Shown: positions 33,471-41,213 of the stretch, piece by piece
Numbering within the stretch: the stretch's first letter is position 1
How the letters are laid out: every line of letters starts with the position of its first letter
NCBI GenBank assembly: GCA_024640545.1
Contig: JAHEEU010000003.1
Location: forward strand, 1 to 44,471
DNA length: 44,471 nt
Reading direction: 5' to 3'
DNA from: Geobacteraceae bacterium
GTDB taxonomy: Bacteria; Desulfobacterota; Desulfuromonadia; Desulfuromonadales; BM103
Position numbers and translations under genes: made by a program
The notes under the pieces: generated by a model
What the model was told of the DNA's origin: nothing
Seen by the model: only the letters and a program-made list of their open reading frames with translations
Databases searched by the model: none

Positions 33471-35000
33471 CTAGGCCTGGTGGGTCGGGCGCAACAGATC
33501 AAAAACCGTTTTCACCGGGTTGAACGTTTCCGGCGGCATCTCGACAAACAGGGTGTGCCAGCCGGCCATGCTGCCGTTCCACAGCCCGGGTCGCTCGAGG
33601 ACCCTGACCTCCCGGCCGGCCTGCATCTTGGTGGTGATGATCACGGCTTCTTTGTCCACGAAACGAGTCAGGTCGTAGGGCCTGCCACGCCAGTCGCTGA
33701 CTCCGCAGACCATGTCGACCGGATTGAAGTGGGTAGAACGTGCCAGGATGGCGGCTTGCTCCGGGTCGTGCCGATCGATCTGGGCCCCCTCGACGATCTG
33801 CCGCGTGACCCTGCCGTGGGCGTCACGTACCCAGAAAGGGCCGCCACCCGGCTCGCCGCTGTTGGGGACCATGCCGCAGACCCGCAGAGGACGGTCAAGC
33901 CGGTCGATCAGCATCTGAACGTCATCCCCGGCAGAGACGTCCTCCTGCAGCCGGCCGGCCAGGAACCCCGCTGCCAGCTCACGCAACAGCGGGTCGTCCG
34001 GCTGTTCATGCAGCGCCTTGAGCAAGGCATGCTGCTCCTCCTGCACAATCAGCAGCTGGCCGGCGAGCAGCCTGGTCCAGACCAGGTTGGCCTGTTTGAG
34101 TACATCGGGGACGACATTATCGATATTGCGCACCAGGATGATATCCCCGGCCAGGTCGTTGAGGTTTTCCAGCAGGGCGCCGTGCCCGCCGGGACGCAGC
34201 ACCAGGCGGCCAGCCACGTCGCGCAGCGGCTGGCCATCCGTGGTCAGAGCCAGGGTGTCGGTCGAAGGCTTCTGCATCGAGTAGCTCACCGTGAAGCGGC
34301 AGCCGTAAGTTTCTTCGAGAGTGCCGCGCCAGGCGGCAAACTGCGCCTTGAAGAGCGGCAGATGTTCTGCCGAGACCGTGAAGTGCAGGGCGACAGTGCC
34401 GTCCAGGCCATTGAGGAGCGCTGCTTCGGCCAGGTGTTCGATAAAAGGGGTGCGGGCACCGTCGGCTGCGGCATGAAAGGCCAGCAGCCCTTTGGGCAGG
34501 CAGGCATAGCCGAGGCCGCAGGGTTCGAGCAGGTAGCGGATGATCAGCCCCAGGTCGCGACCGGCAAGCGTCCGCTGCAGGTCGTGCCCTGCATCGGCCA
34601 TGGCATTCACCAGGTCGGGGTAAAAGGCGAAGGACTCCAGCTCGTCGAAGAAGTGGCGCAGTTCGCGTTCCGCCGCACCAGGCTGGAGTGCGGGGGAGAC
34701 GCTGCGACAGGCGGCCAGGACCGTGGCGTCGACCTGGAGCGGGCTGAACATGCGCGAGGCCGCTCCCGAAGCAGGGATGAAACGCTGCAGCCTGCTTGCC
34801 TCAACAGCGGCCGCAAAGGCCTTGTTCAGGTCAGCTTGATCGTCATGCTGAAGCTGCACGATGCCGTCTCCGGGAGTACAGGGCCGCTCCAGCCTGAGCG
34901 CGGCCTGCCCGCTGCGCAGCTGGGCCAGCTGATGAGCGGCAGCGTGAGGCTCGATGCATCGTTCACCGAGCAGTTTCAAATCGTCAGGAGAAAAGTTCAT
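33471..35000 (-). CDS. DUF4301 family protein
   Basis: 509 residues, cytoplasmic, whole length matching DUF4301. Recognisable blocks are RFIPASGAASRMFSPL near residue 90 (resembling a nucleotide-sugar transferase loop), RYLLEPCGLGYACLPKGLLA, VLRPGGHGALLENLNDLAGD, ILVRNIDNVVPD and the C-terminal NSGEPGGGPFWVRDAHGR. The ASG-A-SRM and GGHGAL motifs recall nucleotidyltransferases of the sugar-1-phosphate uridylyltransferase type, so nucleotide binding is a fair guess, but no activity is established for the family. A universal stress protein gene lies 26 bases upstream on the same strand. Confidence 0.83.
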   Translation of the reverse strand: MNFSPDDLKLLGERCIEPHAAAHQLAQLRSGQAALRLERPCTPGDGIVQLQHDDQADLNKAFAAAVEASRLQRFIPASGAASRMFSPLQVDATVLAACRSVSPALQPGAAERELRHFFDELESFAFYPDLVNAMADAGHDLQRTLAGRDLGLIIRYLLEPCGLGYACLPKGLLAFHAAADGARTPFIEHLAEAALLNGLDGTVALHFTVSAEHLPLFKAQFAAWRGTLEETYGCRFTVSYSMQKPSTDTLALTTDGQPLRDVAGRLVLRPGGHGALLENLNDLAGDIILVRNIDNVVPDVLKQANLVWTRLLAGQLLIVQEEQHALLKALHEQPDDPLLRELAAGFLAGRLQEDVSAGDDVQMLIDRLDRPLRVCGMVPNSGEPGGGPFWVRDAHGRVTRQIVEGAQIDRHDPEQAAILARSTHFNPVDMVCGVSDWRGRPYDLTRFVDKEAVIITTKMQAGREVRVLERPGLWNGSMAGWHTLFVEMPPETFNPVKTVFDLLRPTHQA

Positions 35001-35026
35001 AGGCCTTCTCGTGTTTCTCTGGTCGG

Positions 35027-35455
35027 TCAGAAGAGCAGGACCGAACAGGCAACGTTGTGCAGGACATAGTTGGCCACCGAGCCGAACAGCACGTCCCTGA
35101 TCTCACCGGTGCTCTCACGCCGGCCAAGGATCACCAGATCAAACCCGTCGCCGTTGGCCACCCGACAGATGATCTGGCGCGGCACGCCGAATTCCAGGCG
35201 GGACTCGACGCTGAAGCCGGCCTGCGCGAGCAGCGCGGCCTTGCCGTCGAGGAGCTGCTGCCCGGCCTGCCGGGCATTCTCGCGGATCATCTTGAGTTGA
35301 AAATCCGGGATCATGCGATAGGCGAGCTTATCGAGATCGACCACGTGCAGCAGAGTCAGCGCATGCGGAAAACGTTTTTTTTGAGCGATGATTTTATCGA
35401 GGGTGCGTTCTGCCGTAATCGAGCCATCAACTGGAACCAGGGTTTTCGTTGCCAT
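35027..35455 (-). CDS. Universal stress protein (UspA family)
   Basis: 142 residues, single Usp domain. It starts KTLVPVDGSITAERTLDKII and ends with the ATP-binding motif in ILGRRESTGEIRDVLFGSVA, the G-x2-G-x9-G-[ST] type of nucleotide-binding Usp proteins, then ACSVLLF. The start at 35455 has GGAGG five bases upstream; a 7-codon extension is unsupported. It is probably co-transcribed with the DUF4301 gene. Regulators are unknown. Confidence 0.92.
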   Translation of the reverse strand: MATKTLVPVDGSITAERTLDKIIAQKKRFPHALTLLHVVDLDKLAYRMIPDFQLKMIRENARQAGQQLLDGKAALLAQAGFSVESRLEFGVPRQIICRVANGDGFDLVILGRRESTGEIRDVLFGSVANYVLHNVACSVLLF

Positions 35456-35516
35456 AGCAACCTCCATCAGAACCAATGCAAAGTGCGACTATGTCCCATG
35501 CAGGACCGTTTGGCGA

Positions 35517-36809
35517 TCACGGTGACGGGTAGACCCATCTCGGCAGGAACAGCACCAGGTCGGGCCAGAACGTCAGCAACAGGAGGATCGCGACCTGGAT
35601 CAGCAGAAAGGGTATGACCGCTTTGGAAACGTAGATCAGGTCCCGATCGGCCACGGCTCCCGAGATATACAGGCTGACCCCAAGGGGCGGCGTACAGTAG
35701 CCGATCCCCAGGTTGAGGGTCATGAGCAGCCCGAAATGCATGGTGTCGATGCCGAAGCGGCTTAACAGGGGGAGGAAGATCGGCGTCAGGATCAGGGTGG
35801 CGGAAATGATGTCCATGAACATGCCGATGATCAACAACAGGATGTTCACCGCCAGCAGGAAAACCCAGGGGGTCCGGATGTTGTCGACCACCGCATTGGC
35901 AATCTGGCCGGGGATCTGTTCAAAGGTCAGGTATTCGCCGAAGACCGAGGCGCCGGCGACAATGACCAGCAGCGTGGCCGAGGTGATGGCCGAGGAGACG
36001 ACGACCTCCTTGACATCCCGCAGCTTGAGGTCGCGGTGAATGCAGATTTCTACGACGAACGCGTAAAAGCAGGCGACCACCGCCGCTTCGTTGGCCGTGA
36101 AGTAGCCGGAGTAGATGCCGCCGAAGATCAGCACCGGCAGCATCAGGGCCCAGAAGCTTTCGCGCAGGGTGGACAACAATTCGCCCAGGCTCGGCCGTTG
36201 CATGGTTTTGGTGCCCAGGCGTTTGCAGAAGAAATAGGCGTACAGGGACATGAAGATGATGATCAGCAGGCCGGGGACGAAGCCGGTCAAAAAGAGCGCC
36301 TCGAGGGGGTCGTTGCTGACCATGGCATAGAGGATCATGGAAATCGACGGCGGGATGATGATGCCGAGGATCGGTGCGGTCGTCATGATGCCGACGGAAA
36401 ACTGCTCGTCGTACTGCTCCTTGAGCAGGGCCGGGATCATGAAACCGCCGATGGCGACCACCGTGGCCACCGTCGACCCGGAAATGGCCCCGAAGAAACC
36501 GCAGGCCAGCACACCGGCTATCGCCAGCCCGCCGGGGAGGAAGCCGACCAGGGCATTGGCGGTCTTGATCAGCTTCGCGACGATGCTGCCGGTGGTCATG
36601 ATATTACCGCAGAGAACGAAGAACAGGACAACGATCAGGGCGAACTTGTCCATGCTGCGGTAGAGCACTTCCATGCAGATCTGTGCGTCGATGCCGGCAA
36701 TCCACACCAGGCCCACCAGGCCGGTGAAGAACAGGGCCATGAAGACCGGGATGGTCGAGGCCAGGCAGCCGACCAGCAAAGCGACGATTATCAGGTAGTT
36801 GGTGTCCAT
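35517..36809 (-). CDS. dctM: TRAP transporter large permease (DctM)
   Basis: 430 residues with about 12 membrane helices. It carries ALLVGCLASTIPVFMALFFT at the start, GCLxSxxP-like features of DctM, FGAISGSTVATVVAIGGFMI (about 108-127), and LNLGIGYCTPPLGVSLYISG near 375, the hallmark C-terminal repeat of the family. It is the ion-coupled transport subunit of a tripartite periplasmic transporter. It starts 2 bases after the dctQ stop. Order dctP-dctQ-dctM on the minus strand. The substrate, probably an organic anion, cannot be read from the sequence. Confidence 0.95.
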   Translation of the reverse strand: MDTNYLIIVALLVGCLASTIPVFMALFFTGLVGLVWIAGIDAQICMEVLYRSMDKFALIVVLFFVLCGNIMTTGSIVAKLIKTANALVGFLPGGLAIAGVLACGFFGAISGSTVATVVAIGGFMIPALLKEQYDEQFSVGIMTTAPILGIIIPPSISMILYAMVSNDPLEALFLTGFVPGLLIIIFMSLYAYFFCKRLGTKTMQRPSLGELLSTLRESFWALMLPVLIFGGIYSGYFTANEAAVVACFYAFVVEICIHRDLKLRDVKEVVVSSAITSATLLVIVAGASVFGEYLTFEQIPGQIANAVVDNIRTPWVFLLAVNILLLIIGMFMDIISATLILTPIFLPLLSRFGIDTMHFGLLMTLNLGIGYCTPPLGVSLYISGAVADRDLIYVSKAVIPFLLIQVAILLLLTFWPDLVLFLPRWVYPSP

Positions 36810-36811
36810 GG

Positions 36812-37333
36812 TCAGGGCACCTCGTCTTTAGCCGGAGGATCGGTCAGGGTGATGCCGGACCAGTCCTCCACCATGACGATTAGGGTGCGGATGAACATCA
36901 TGGCGCCCATGACCGGCAGAACGGCATAAAAATACCACTCCGGAATCTGCAATGAGGCGGTTTTGGCATACTGGTCCTGGTAGACCAGCGCAGTCAGCTG
37001 GTAGCCGAGCTTGACCATGATGCCGGCAAACACCAGCACTCCCAGGTGGCTGAGCAGCGTCAGTGGCTTCTTGATGATCGGGAAGAGCTGCGGCAGGGCA
37101 TCGATGCGGATCAGGGAGCGATTGCGGATCGCCGCGATGCAGCCGACGTAAGTGGTGAAAAAGATCGTCTTGCGCACCACTTCGTCGGACCAGTAGAGGT
37201 TGACGTCACTGGTCAACTTGCGCAGAGCGACATTGGCAATGGCCACGGCCAGGGCGACCATGACCGTGACGAAAAGGCTCCAGTCTTCGACAAAGGAGAA
37301 GATGCGGTGAATGTAGTAAATCAGCTTTTTCAT
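36812..37333 (-). CDS. dctQ: TRAP transporter small permease (DctQ)
   Basis: 173 residues with four membrane helices typical of DctQ: FVTVMVALAVAIANVALR (about 20-37), VVRKTIFFTTYVGCIAA (48-64, with the conserved region around the Trp/Glu of YWSDEVVR), LTLLSHLGVLVFAGIMVKL and FYAVLPVMGAMMFIRTLIVM. It scaffolds the large permease. It starts 125 bases after dctP with a hairpin in between, and is tightly followed by dctM. No strong ribosome site precedes it. Confidence 0.9.
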   Translation of the reverse strand: MKKLIYYIHRIFSFVEDWSLFVTVMVALAVAIANVALRKLTSDVNLYWSDEVVRKTIFFTTYVGCIAAIRNRSLIRIDALPQLFPIIKKPLTLLSHLGVLVFAGIMVKLGYQLTALVYQDQYAKTASLQIPEWYFYAVLPVMGAMMFIRTLIVMVEDWSGITLTDPPAKDEVP

Positions 37334-37396
37334 CGGAGCCTGTGGTTGTTCAGAGGCGCTGGATCCTTCGACGTTTGCGGCGGCACGGCAAAAAAA

Positions 37397-37425
37397 CGAC
37401 CGGGGAGAGTTTCTCTCCCCGGTCG
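37397..37425 (-). terminator. Intra-operon hairpin between dctP and dctQ
   Basis: A perfect 13-bp stem, cgaccggggagag (37397-37409) with ctctccccggtcg (37413-37425), and a ttt loop. On the minus strand a run of T (complement of aaaaaa at 37391-37396) follows. It lies 33 bases after the dctP stop and before dctQ, fitting a partial terminator that yields more binding protein than permease. Confidence 0.85.
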
Positions 37426-37457
37426 CAAAGCATAACGGGTTTCGCCTAAGGAATCAA

Positions 37458-38504
37458 TTATTTGAGAGCAGCCTGGACCTTTTTAAAGTAATCCAGGCCG
37501 ATCTTTTCGCCCCAGGCCTGGTAAACCGGTGCGGCCTCGTCGACCAATTTCTGCTGATCAGCTGCCGACAGCTTGAAGAAGGCGACGCCGGCCTCCTTGG
37601 CCTTGGCGACCTGATCGTCATGTTGCTTGCGGGTCAGTTCACGGGTCTTGGCGCTCTCTTCGACGATCGCCGTGATCAGGATCTTCTGCAGGTCGGCGGG
37701 CAGCTTGTCGTACCATTTCTTGTTCATCAGGTGGATGAAGAGCCCCTGGGCGTAGTCGAGTTCGGTGAAGTTCTTGGCGATGGTGAATTTCTTGGTGATG
37801 TTGCAGACGATTGCCGTGTGGTCGAGGCCGCTGATCACGCCGGTCTGCAGAGCCTGGGGGACGTCCGGCCAGGGCATGATGGTGAACTTGAGGCCCCAGG
37901 CCTTGTAGAAATCGGCATTGACAGGCGCCTCGGCGATGCGGAAGTTGACGGTCTTGGCATCTTCGAGATTTTTGACCGGGGTCGTGGTGGCCCAGCCGTA
38001 GGGGCCGTAACCGGTGACATCGACCGTCATGATCCCGCTGGGCAGGGCGCTGTCGGCAAAAGGCTTCCACAGTTCCGTGGTGTTGCGAAACTTGTCGAGC
38101 TTGTCGAAGGTATCAACGACGTACGGCAGGTTGACGATCCCGAGGGTGTCGGCCACGTTGGCCGCCGCCACCGAGGAGCTCAGCATGCCGTGGACGGCGC
38201 CGAGCTTGAGCTTGTTGATGACGTCCTTTTCACCGCCCAGCTGGGCGAGGGGGCGGAAGTCGACATAGAGACGGCCTTTCGAATCTGCCCAGACGCGGTC
38301 ACGCAGGCGGTAGCCGAAACCGACACCTTCGATGACTGGGTGGGAGATATTCGACAGGATGTAGGTGTACTCGGCGCCGCTCGGGTCGAAATTCGCTTTC
38401 CAGGCCGCGAGAGGGTCTTTTTTCTCCTCTGCCGCGAAACTCAGGCCAACCGTGGCGGCCAGGGCCACACAAACAACCAGAAACAACAGAACAGATCTTC
38501 TCAT
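37458..38504 (-). CDS. dctP: TRAP transporter substrate-binding protein (DctP)
   Basis: 348 residues, periplasmic. Signal peptide MRRSVLLFLVVCVALAATVG, cleavage after SFA. The DctP fold is clear from FRPLAQLGGEKDVINKLKLG, GIVNLPYVVDTFDKLDKF, VTGYGPYGWATTTPVKNLED, KTVNFRIAEAPVNADFYKAW (the family Arg that holds the ligand carboxylate lies in FRIAEAP), and TGVISGLDHTAIV. The start at 38504 has GGAG 8 bases upstream; a GTG three codons earlier is less likely. This first gene of the operon is separated from dctQ by a strong hairpin. The substrate is likely an organic acid. Confidence 0.94.
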   Translation of the reverse strand: MRRSVLLFLVVCVALAATVGLSFAAEEKKDPLAAWKANFDPSGAEYTYILSNISHPVIEGVGFGYRLRDRVWADSKGRLYVDFRPLAQLGGEKDVINKLKLGAVHGMLSSSVAAANVADTLGIVNLPYVVDTFDKLDKFRNTTELWKPFADSALPSGIMTVDVTGYGPYGWATTTPVKNLEDAKTVNFRIAEAPVNADFYKAWGLKFTIMPWPDVPQALQTGVISGLDHTAIVCNITKKFTIAKNFTELDYAQGLFIHLMNKKWYDKLPADLQKILITAIVEESAKTRELTRKQHDDQVAKAKEAGVAFFKLSAADQQKLVDEAAPVYQAWGEKIGLDYFKKVQAALK

Positions 38505-38763
38505 TGTTACCACTCCTTTTTTAGATTAAAAGTCCATAATCGCGGGTGAATTCCCAGTTTGCAGCATATTGGAGAATTTGCATTTTAGACAAACAGCGTT
38601 TTATTTGCAACCCTTTTCCGAGACGAATGTCCGCAGACCGCCCGTGGCCACTATTTGCTTGGAGGGCCTTAACTTTTGGCCAGAATATGTTAAATGTTAA
38701 AGACCTTGAAGAAACCAGAAATTAGGCTTGTATTTAATCATCTATATATCTATATTATTTAAC

Positions 38764-40110
38764 ATGATGAGACCTCTTCGTTATCTGATAATGGCCCTGA
38801 TGCTGCTCGGCTCAACGACCCCGGCCCGGGCCGTTGAGCAGGTGACTCTTACCGAGGCCCTGGCCGCGACCCTGAGCGAGCGCCCCATGCTGCAGGCCAG
38901 CGCTGCCGAGGTGGCCGCCGCGGAGGCCGCCGCAAAGGCGCAGACGAGCCGATACCTGCCTCGCCTGAGCCTGAGCGAACGCTTCGTGCGCACCAATGAA
39001 CCGGCCGGCAGCCTCTTTGCCAACCTGAACCAGAAGCGTTTTGAGTTGAGTCAGGATGCCGACGCATACAACGATCCGCCGGCACGCAGCAACTTCGAAA
39101 CCCGCCTGACCATCAGTCAGCCACTCTTTGATCCAGACCTCAAGTTTGACCGGGAGCGTGCGGCACTCGACCGGGATGCGACCAGCGCCCTGCACGGCCG
39201 GCACCGCGAGGAGGCGGTGCTGGCAACCCTGGTGGCCTACCTAGCCGTGCAGCAGGGCCACGCCCGGCAAGGGTGGGCCGAGCAGTCGCTGGCCGAAGCC
39301 GAAGAGTTGCTGTCCATGGCCCGTGAACGCGAGATGGCCGGGACGGGGCTGCATGCCGACACCCTGCGCAGCGAGGTCCTGCGCAACGACGGCCGCAGGC
39401 AGCTGCTGGCCGCACGCAACAGCGTGCAAAGCGCGCAGCGCCGTCTGGCTCTGACGATCGGCCGGGCCGGCGGGCTGGTCGATATCGCCGCAGCGGCACC
39501 AAACGACCTCATTCCTAGTCCCGATGCTGTGGCCGTCATGCAGCGTGGTGATCTTGCCGCCATGGCCAAGACCGTCGCCGGGGCCGAACTTGCGGCCCAA
39601 CAACAGAAGGCCACCTACCTGCCGCGCATCGGGCTGCAGGCGTCCTACTTCTGGAACGAGAACGACCTGAGCTTCTCCGACGAAGCCGACGCCTGGAGCG
39701 TCAGCGCCGGCCTGGAGTGGTTGATCTTCGATGCCGGTGAACGCTCCAGCGCCCTGGCCGGCGCCCGCGCCCGACAACTCGCCCTCGAGCACCGGCAGCG
39801 CGAACAGGATCGCCAGGCCCGGCTCGCCGTCGCCGAGGCCGTTCAACTGGCAGATGAAGCCGTGGCCCAGCTGGAGTTGGCGCAAAGCTCTCTGGCCGCC
39901 GCCGAGGCCAGCCGCGAGCTCGTCGCCCAGCGCTACGCCGCCGGCCTGGCCACGATGTCGGACCTGCTCGCCGTGCAGACCGAACTGGCCCGGGTACGCA
40001 GTGAACTGGCTGCGGCCGAAACCGGCCTGATCGCAGCGCGCGCGAATATTTACTATGAGCAGGGCACCCTGTTGCAGGCCCTGCTCCCCGAAAGCGAGGC
40101 CCGTCCATGA
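38764..40110 (+). CDS. TolC-family outer-membrane efflux protein
   Basis: 448 residues. Signal peptide (MMRPLRYLIMALMLLG core, cleavage after PARA). Two OEP repeats follow: VTLTEALAATLSERPMLQAS with a long helix, and again from about residue 235 (LAAMAKTVAGAELAAQQQKA). SYFWNENDLSF and LEWLIFDAGER mark the beta strands. It forms the trimeric outer-membrane channel of the efflux system whose other genes overlap downstream. The ATG at 38764 has no good ribosome site; the upstream DNA is AT-rich and promoter-like. The stop overlaps the next start (ATGA). Confidence 0.9.
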   Translation: MMRPLRYLIMALMLLGSTTPARAVEQVTLTEALAATLSERPMLQASAAEVAAAEAAAKAQTSRYLPRLSLSERFVRTNEPAGSLFANLNQKRFELSQDADAYNDPPARSNFETRLTISQPLFDPDLKFDRERAALDRDATSALHGRHREEAVLATLVAYLAVQQGHARQGWAEQSLAEAEELLSMAREREMAGTGLHADTLRSEVLRNDGRRQLLAARNSVQSAQRRLALTIGRAGGLVDIAAAAPNDLIPSPDAVAVMQRGDLAAMAKTVAGAELAAQQQKATYLPRIGLQASYFWNENDLSFSDEADAWSVSAGLEWLIFDAGERSSALAGARARQLALEHRQREQDRQARLAVAEAVQLADEAVAQLELAQSSLAAAEASRELVAQRYAAGLATMSDLLAVQTELARVRSELAAAETGLIAARANIYYEQGTLLQALLPESEARP

Positions 40111-41213
40111 TTCGACTGCTTCTCACACTGACCGCCCTGCTGACCATGACTGGCTGCGGAGAGCGCATCGAACCGGGGCAGACGACCGATCAGCCTGCGA
40201 CGGTGAGCGGGCTGACCACCACGGTGGTCGAGCCGGTTGCCGTGCCGGCGCGCTATGCTCTGCCGGGGACCCTCGAGAGCACCGACCGCGGACTGCTGAC
40301 GGCCAGGATTCCCGGTCAGGTAGACCAGATCTTGGTGAGCAAGGGGCAGGTCGTCAAGTCAGGCGACACCCTGCTGACCCTGAGCGGCGAAACGGCAAGC
40401 AGCGAGCTGCAATCCGCCGCATCCGCAGCAACGGCCGCCGAACGACGCCTGGCGGAAGCCGAAACCAATCACAAGCTGGCCGCAGCGACTTATGCGCGCT
40501 TCGTCAAGCTGCGCGACGCCCGTGCGGTCACCCCCCATGAGTTCGACCAGGTCGAGGCCGAGCGCGATGCCGCCGCAGAGCGGCTCGGTGCGGCCAAAGC
40601 CGCCCTGGCGGCCAGCCGGGCCCAGCGCGACAGCGCCCGGACCCTGGCCGAGCAGGCCAGGATCAGGGCTCCCTACGCCGCCACGGTCGCCGAAATCGTG
40701 GTCGACGCCGGCAGCACCGTGCTGCCGGGCTCGCCCCTGCTGCAGCTTGACCGCAGCGGGCCACTGCTGGTCCGGGTCGCGCTTCCCGAAAGCCTAGCCA
40801 CCCGCCATAAGCTCGGCGACCGTTTCCGGGTCGCGCTCCCGACCCTGAACAAGGAGTTGACCGGAACCCTCTCGGAACTGCTGCCGAGCGCCGACCCCGG
40901 CTCGCGCACCATCACGGCGTGGCTCGCCCTGCCCGAAGATCCCACCCTGAAAAACGGGCTGTTCGCCCGGGTGCTCATGCCCGAAGACACCGGCATGACG
41001 ACCCTCATGATCCCCATGCCGGCGGTCGTCACCCGCGGTCAGTTGACCGGGGTCTACGTGGTCGAGAGCGACATCCTGCATTACCGCCTGGTGCGGACCG
41101 GAACCGTGCACGGCGACCAGGTTGAAATTCTCTCGGGGCTTGAGGCCGGTGAAGAGATCGTCACCGGGGATTCGGCCAGGGCCCGTCACGGGGCACGCCT
41201 GGAGCGCAACTGA
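40107..41213 (+). CDS. RND efflux membrane-fusion lipoprotein
   Basis: 368 residues, periplasmic adaptor of an RND pump. The N-terminus is a lipoprotein signal (MIRLLLTLTALLTMTGC, lipobox Cys17). The biotinyl-lipoyl-like barrel starts near TARIPGQVDQILVSKGQVVK, a helical hairpin rich in Ala/Glu occupies about 90-175, then IRAPYAATVAEIVVDAGSTV returns to the barrel, followed by beta-barrel and membrane-proximal domains ending EEIVTGDSARARHGA. Overlaps its TolC-type neighbour by four bases and the permease ATG by one base: a translationally coupled pump operon. Confidence 0.93.
   Translation: MIRLLLTLTALLTMTGCGERIEPGQTTDQPATVSGLTTTVVEPVAVPARYALPGTLESTDRGLLTARIPGQVDQILVSKGQVVKSGDTLLTLSGETASSELQSAASAATAAERRLAEAETNHKLAAATYARFVKLRDARAVTPHEFDQVEAERDAAAERLGAAKAALAASRAQRDSARTLAEQARIRAPYAATVAEIVVDAGSTVLPGSPLLQLDRSGPLLVRVALPESLATRHKLGDRFRVALPTLNKELTGTLSELLPSADPGSRTITAWLALPEDPTLKNGLFARVLMPEDTGMTTLMIPMPAVVTRGQLTGVYVVESDILHYRLVRTGTVHGDQVEILSGLEAGEEIVTGDSARARHGARLERN

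Noticed and set aside
33480-35069. 529-codon open frame antisense to the DUF4301 gene
   Set aside because: Shadow frame typical of high-GC DNA; the DUF4301 frame is supported by family motifs.
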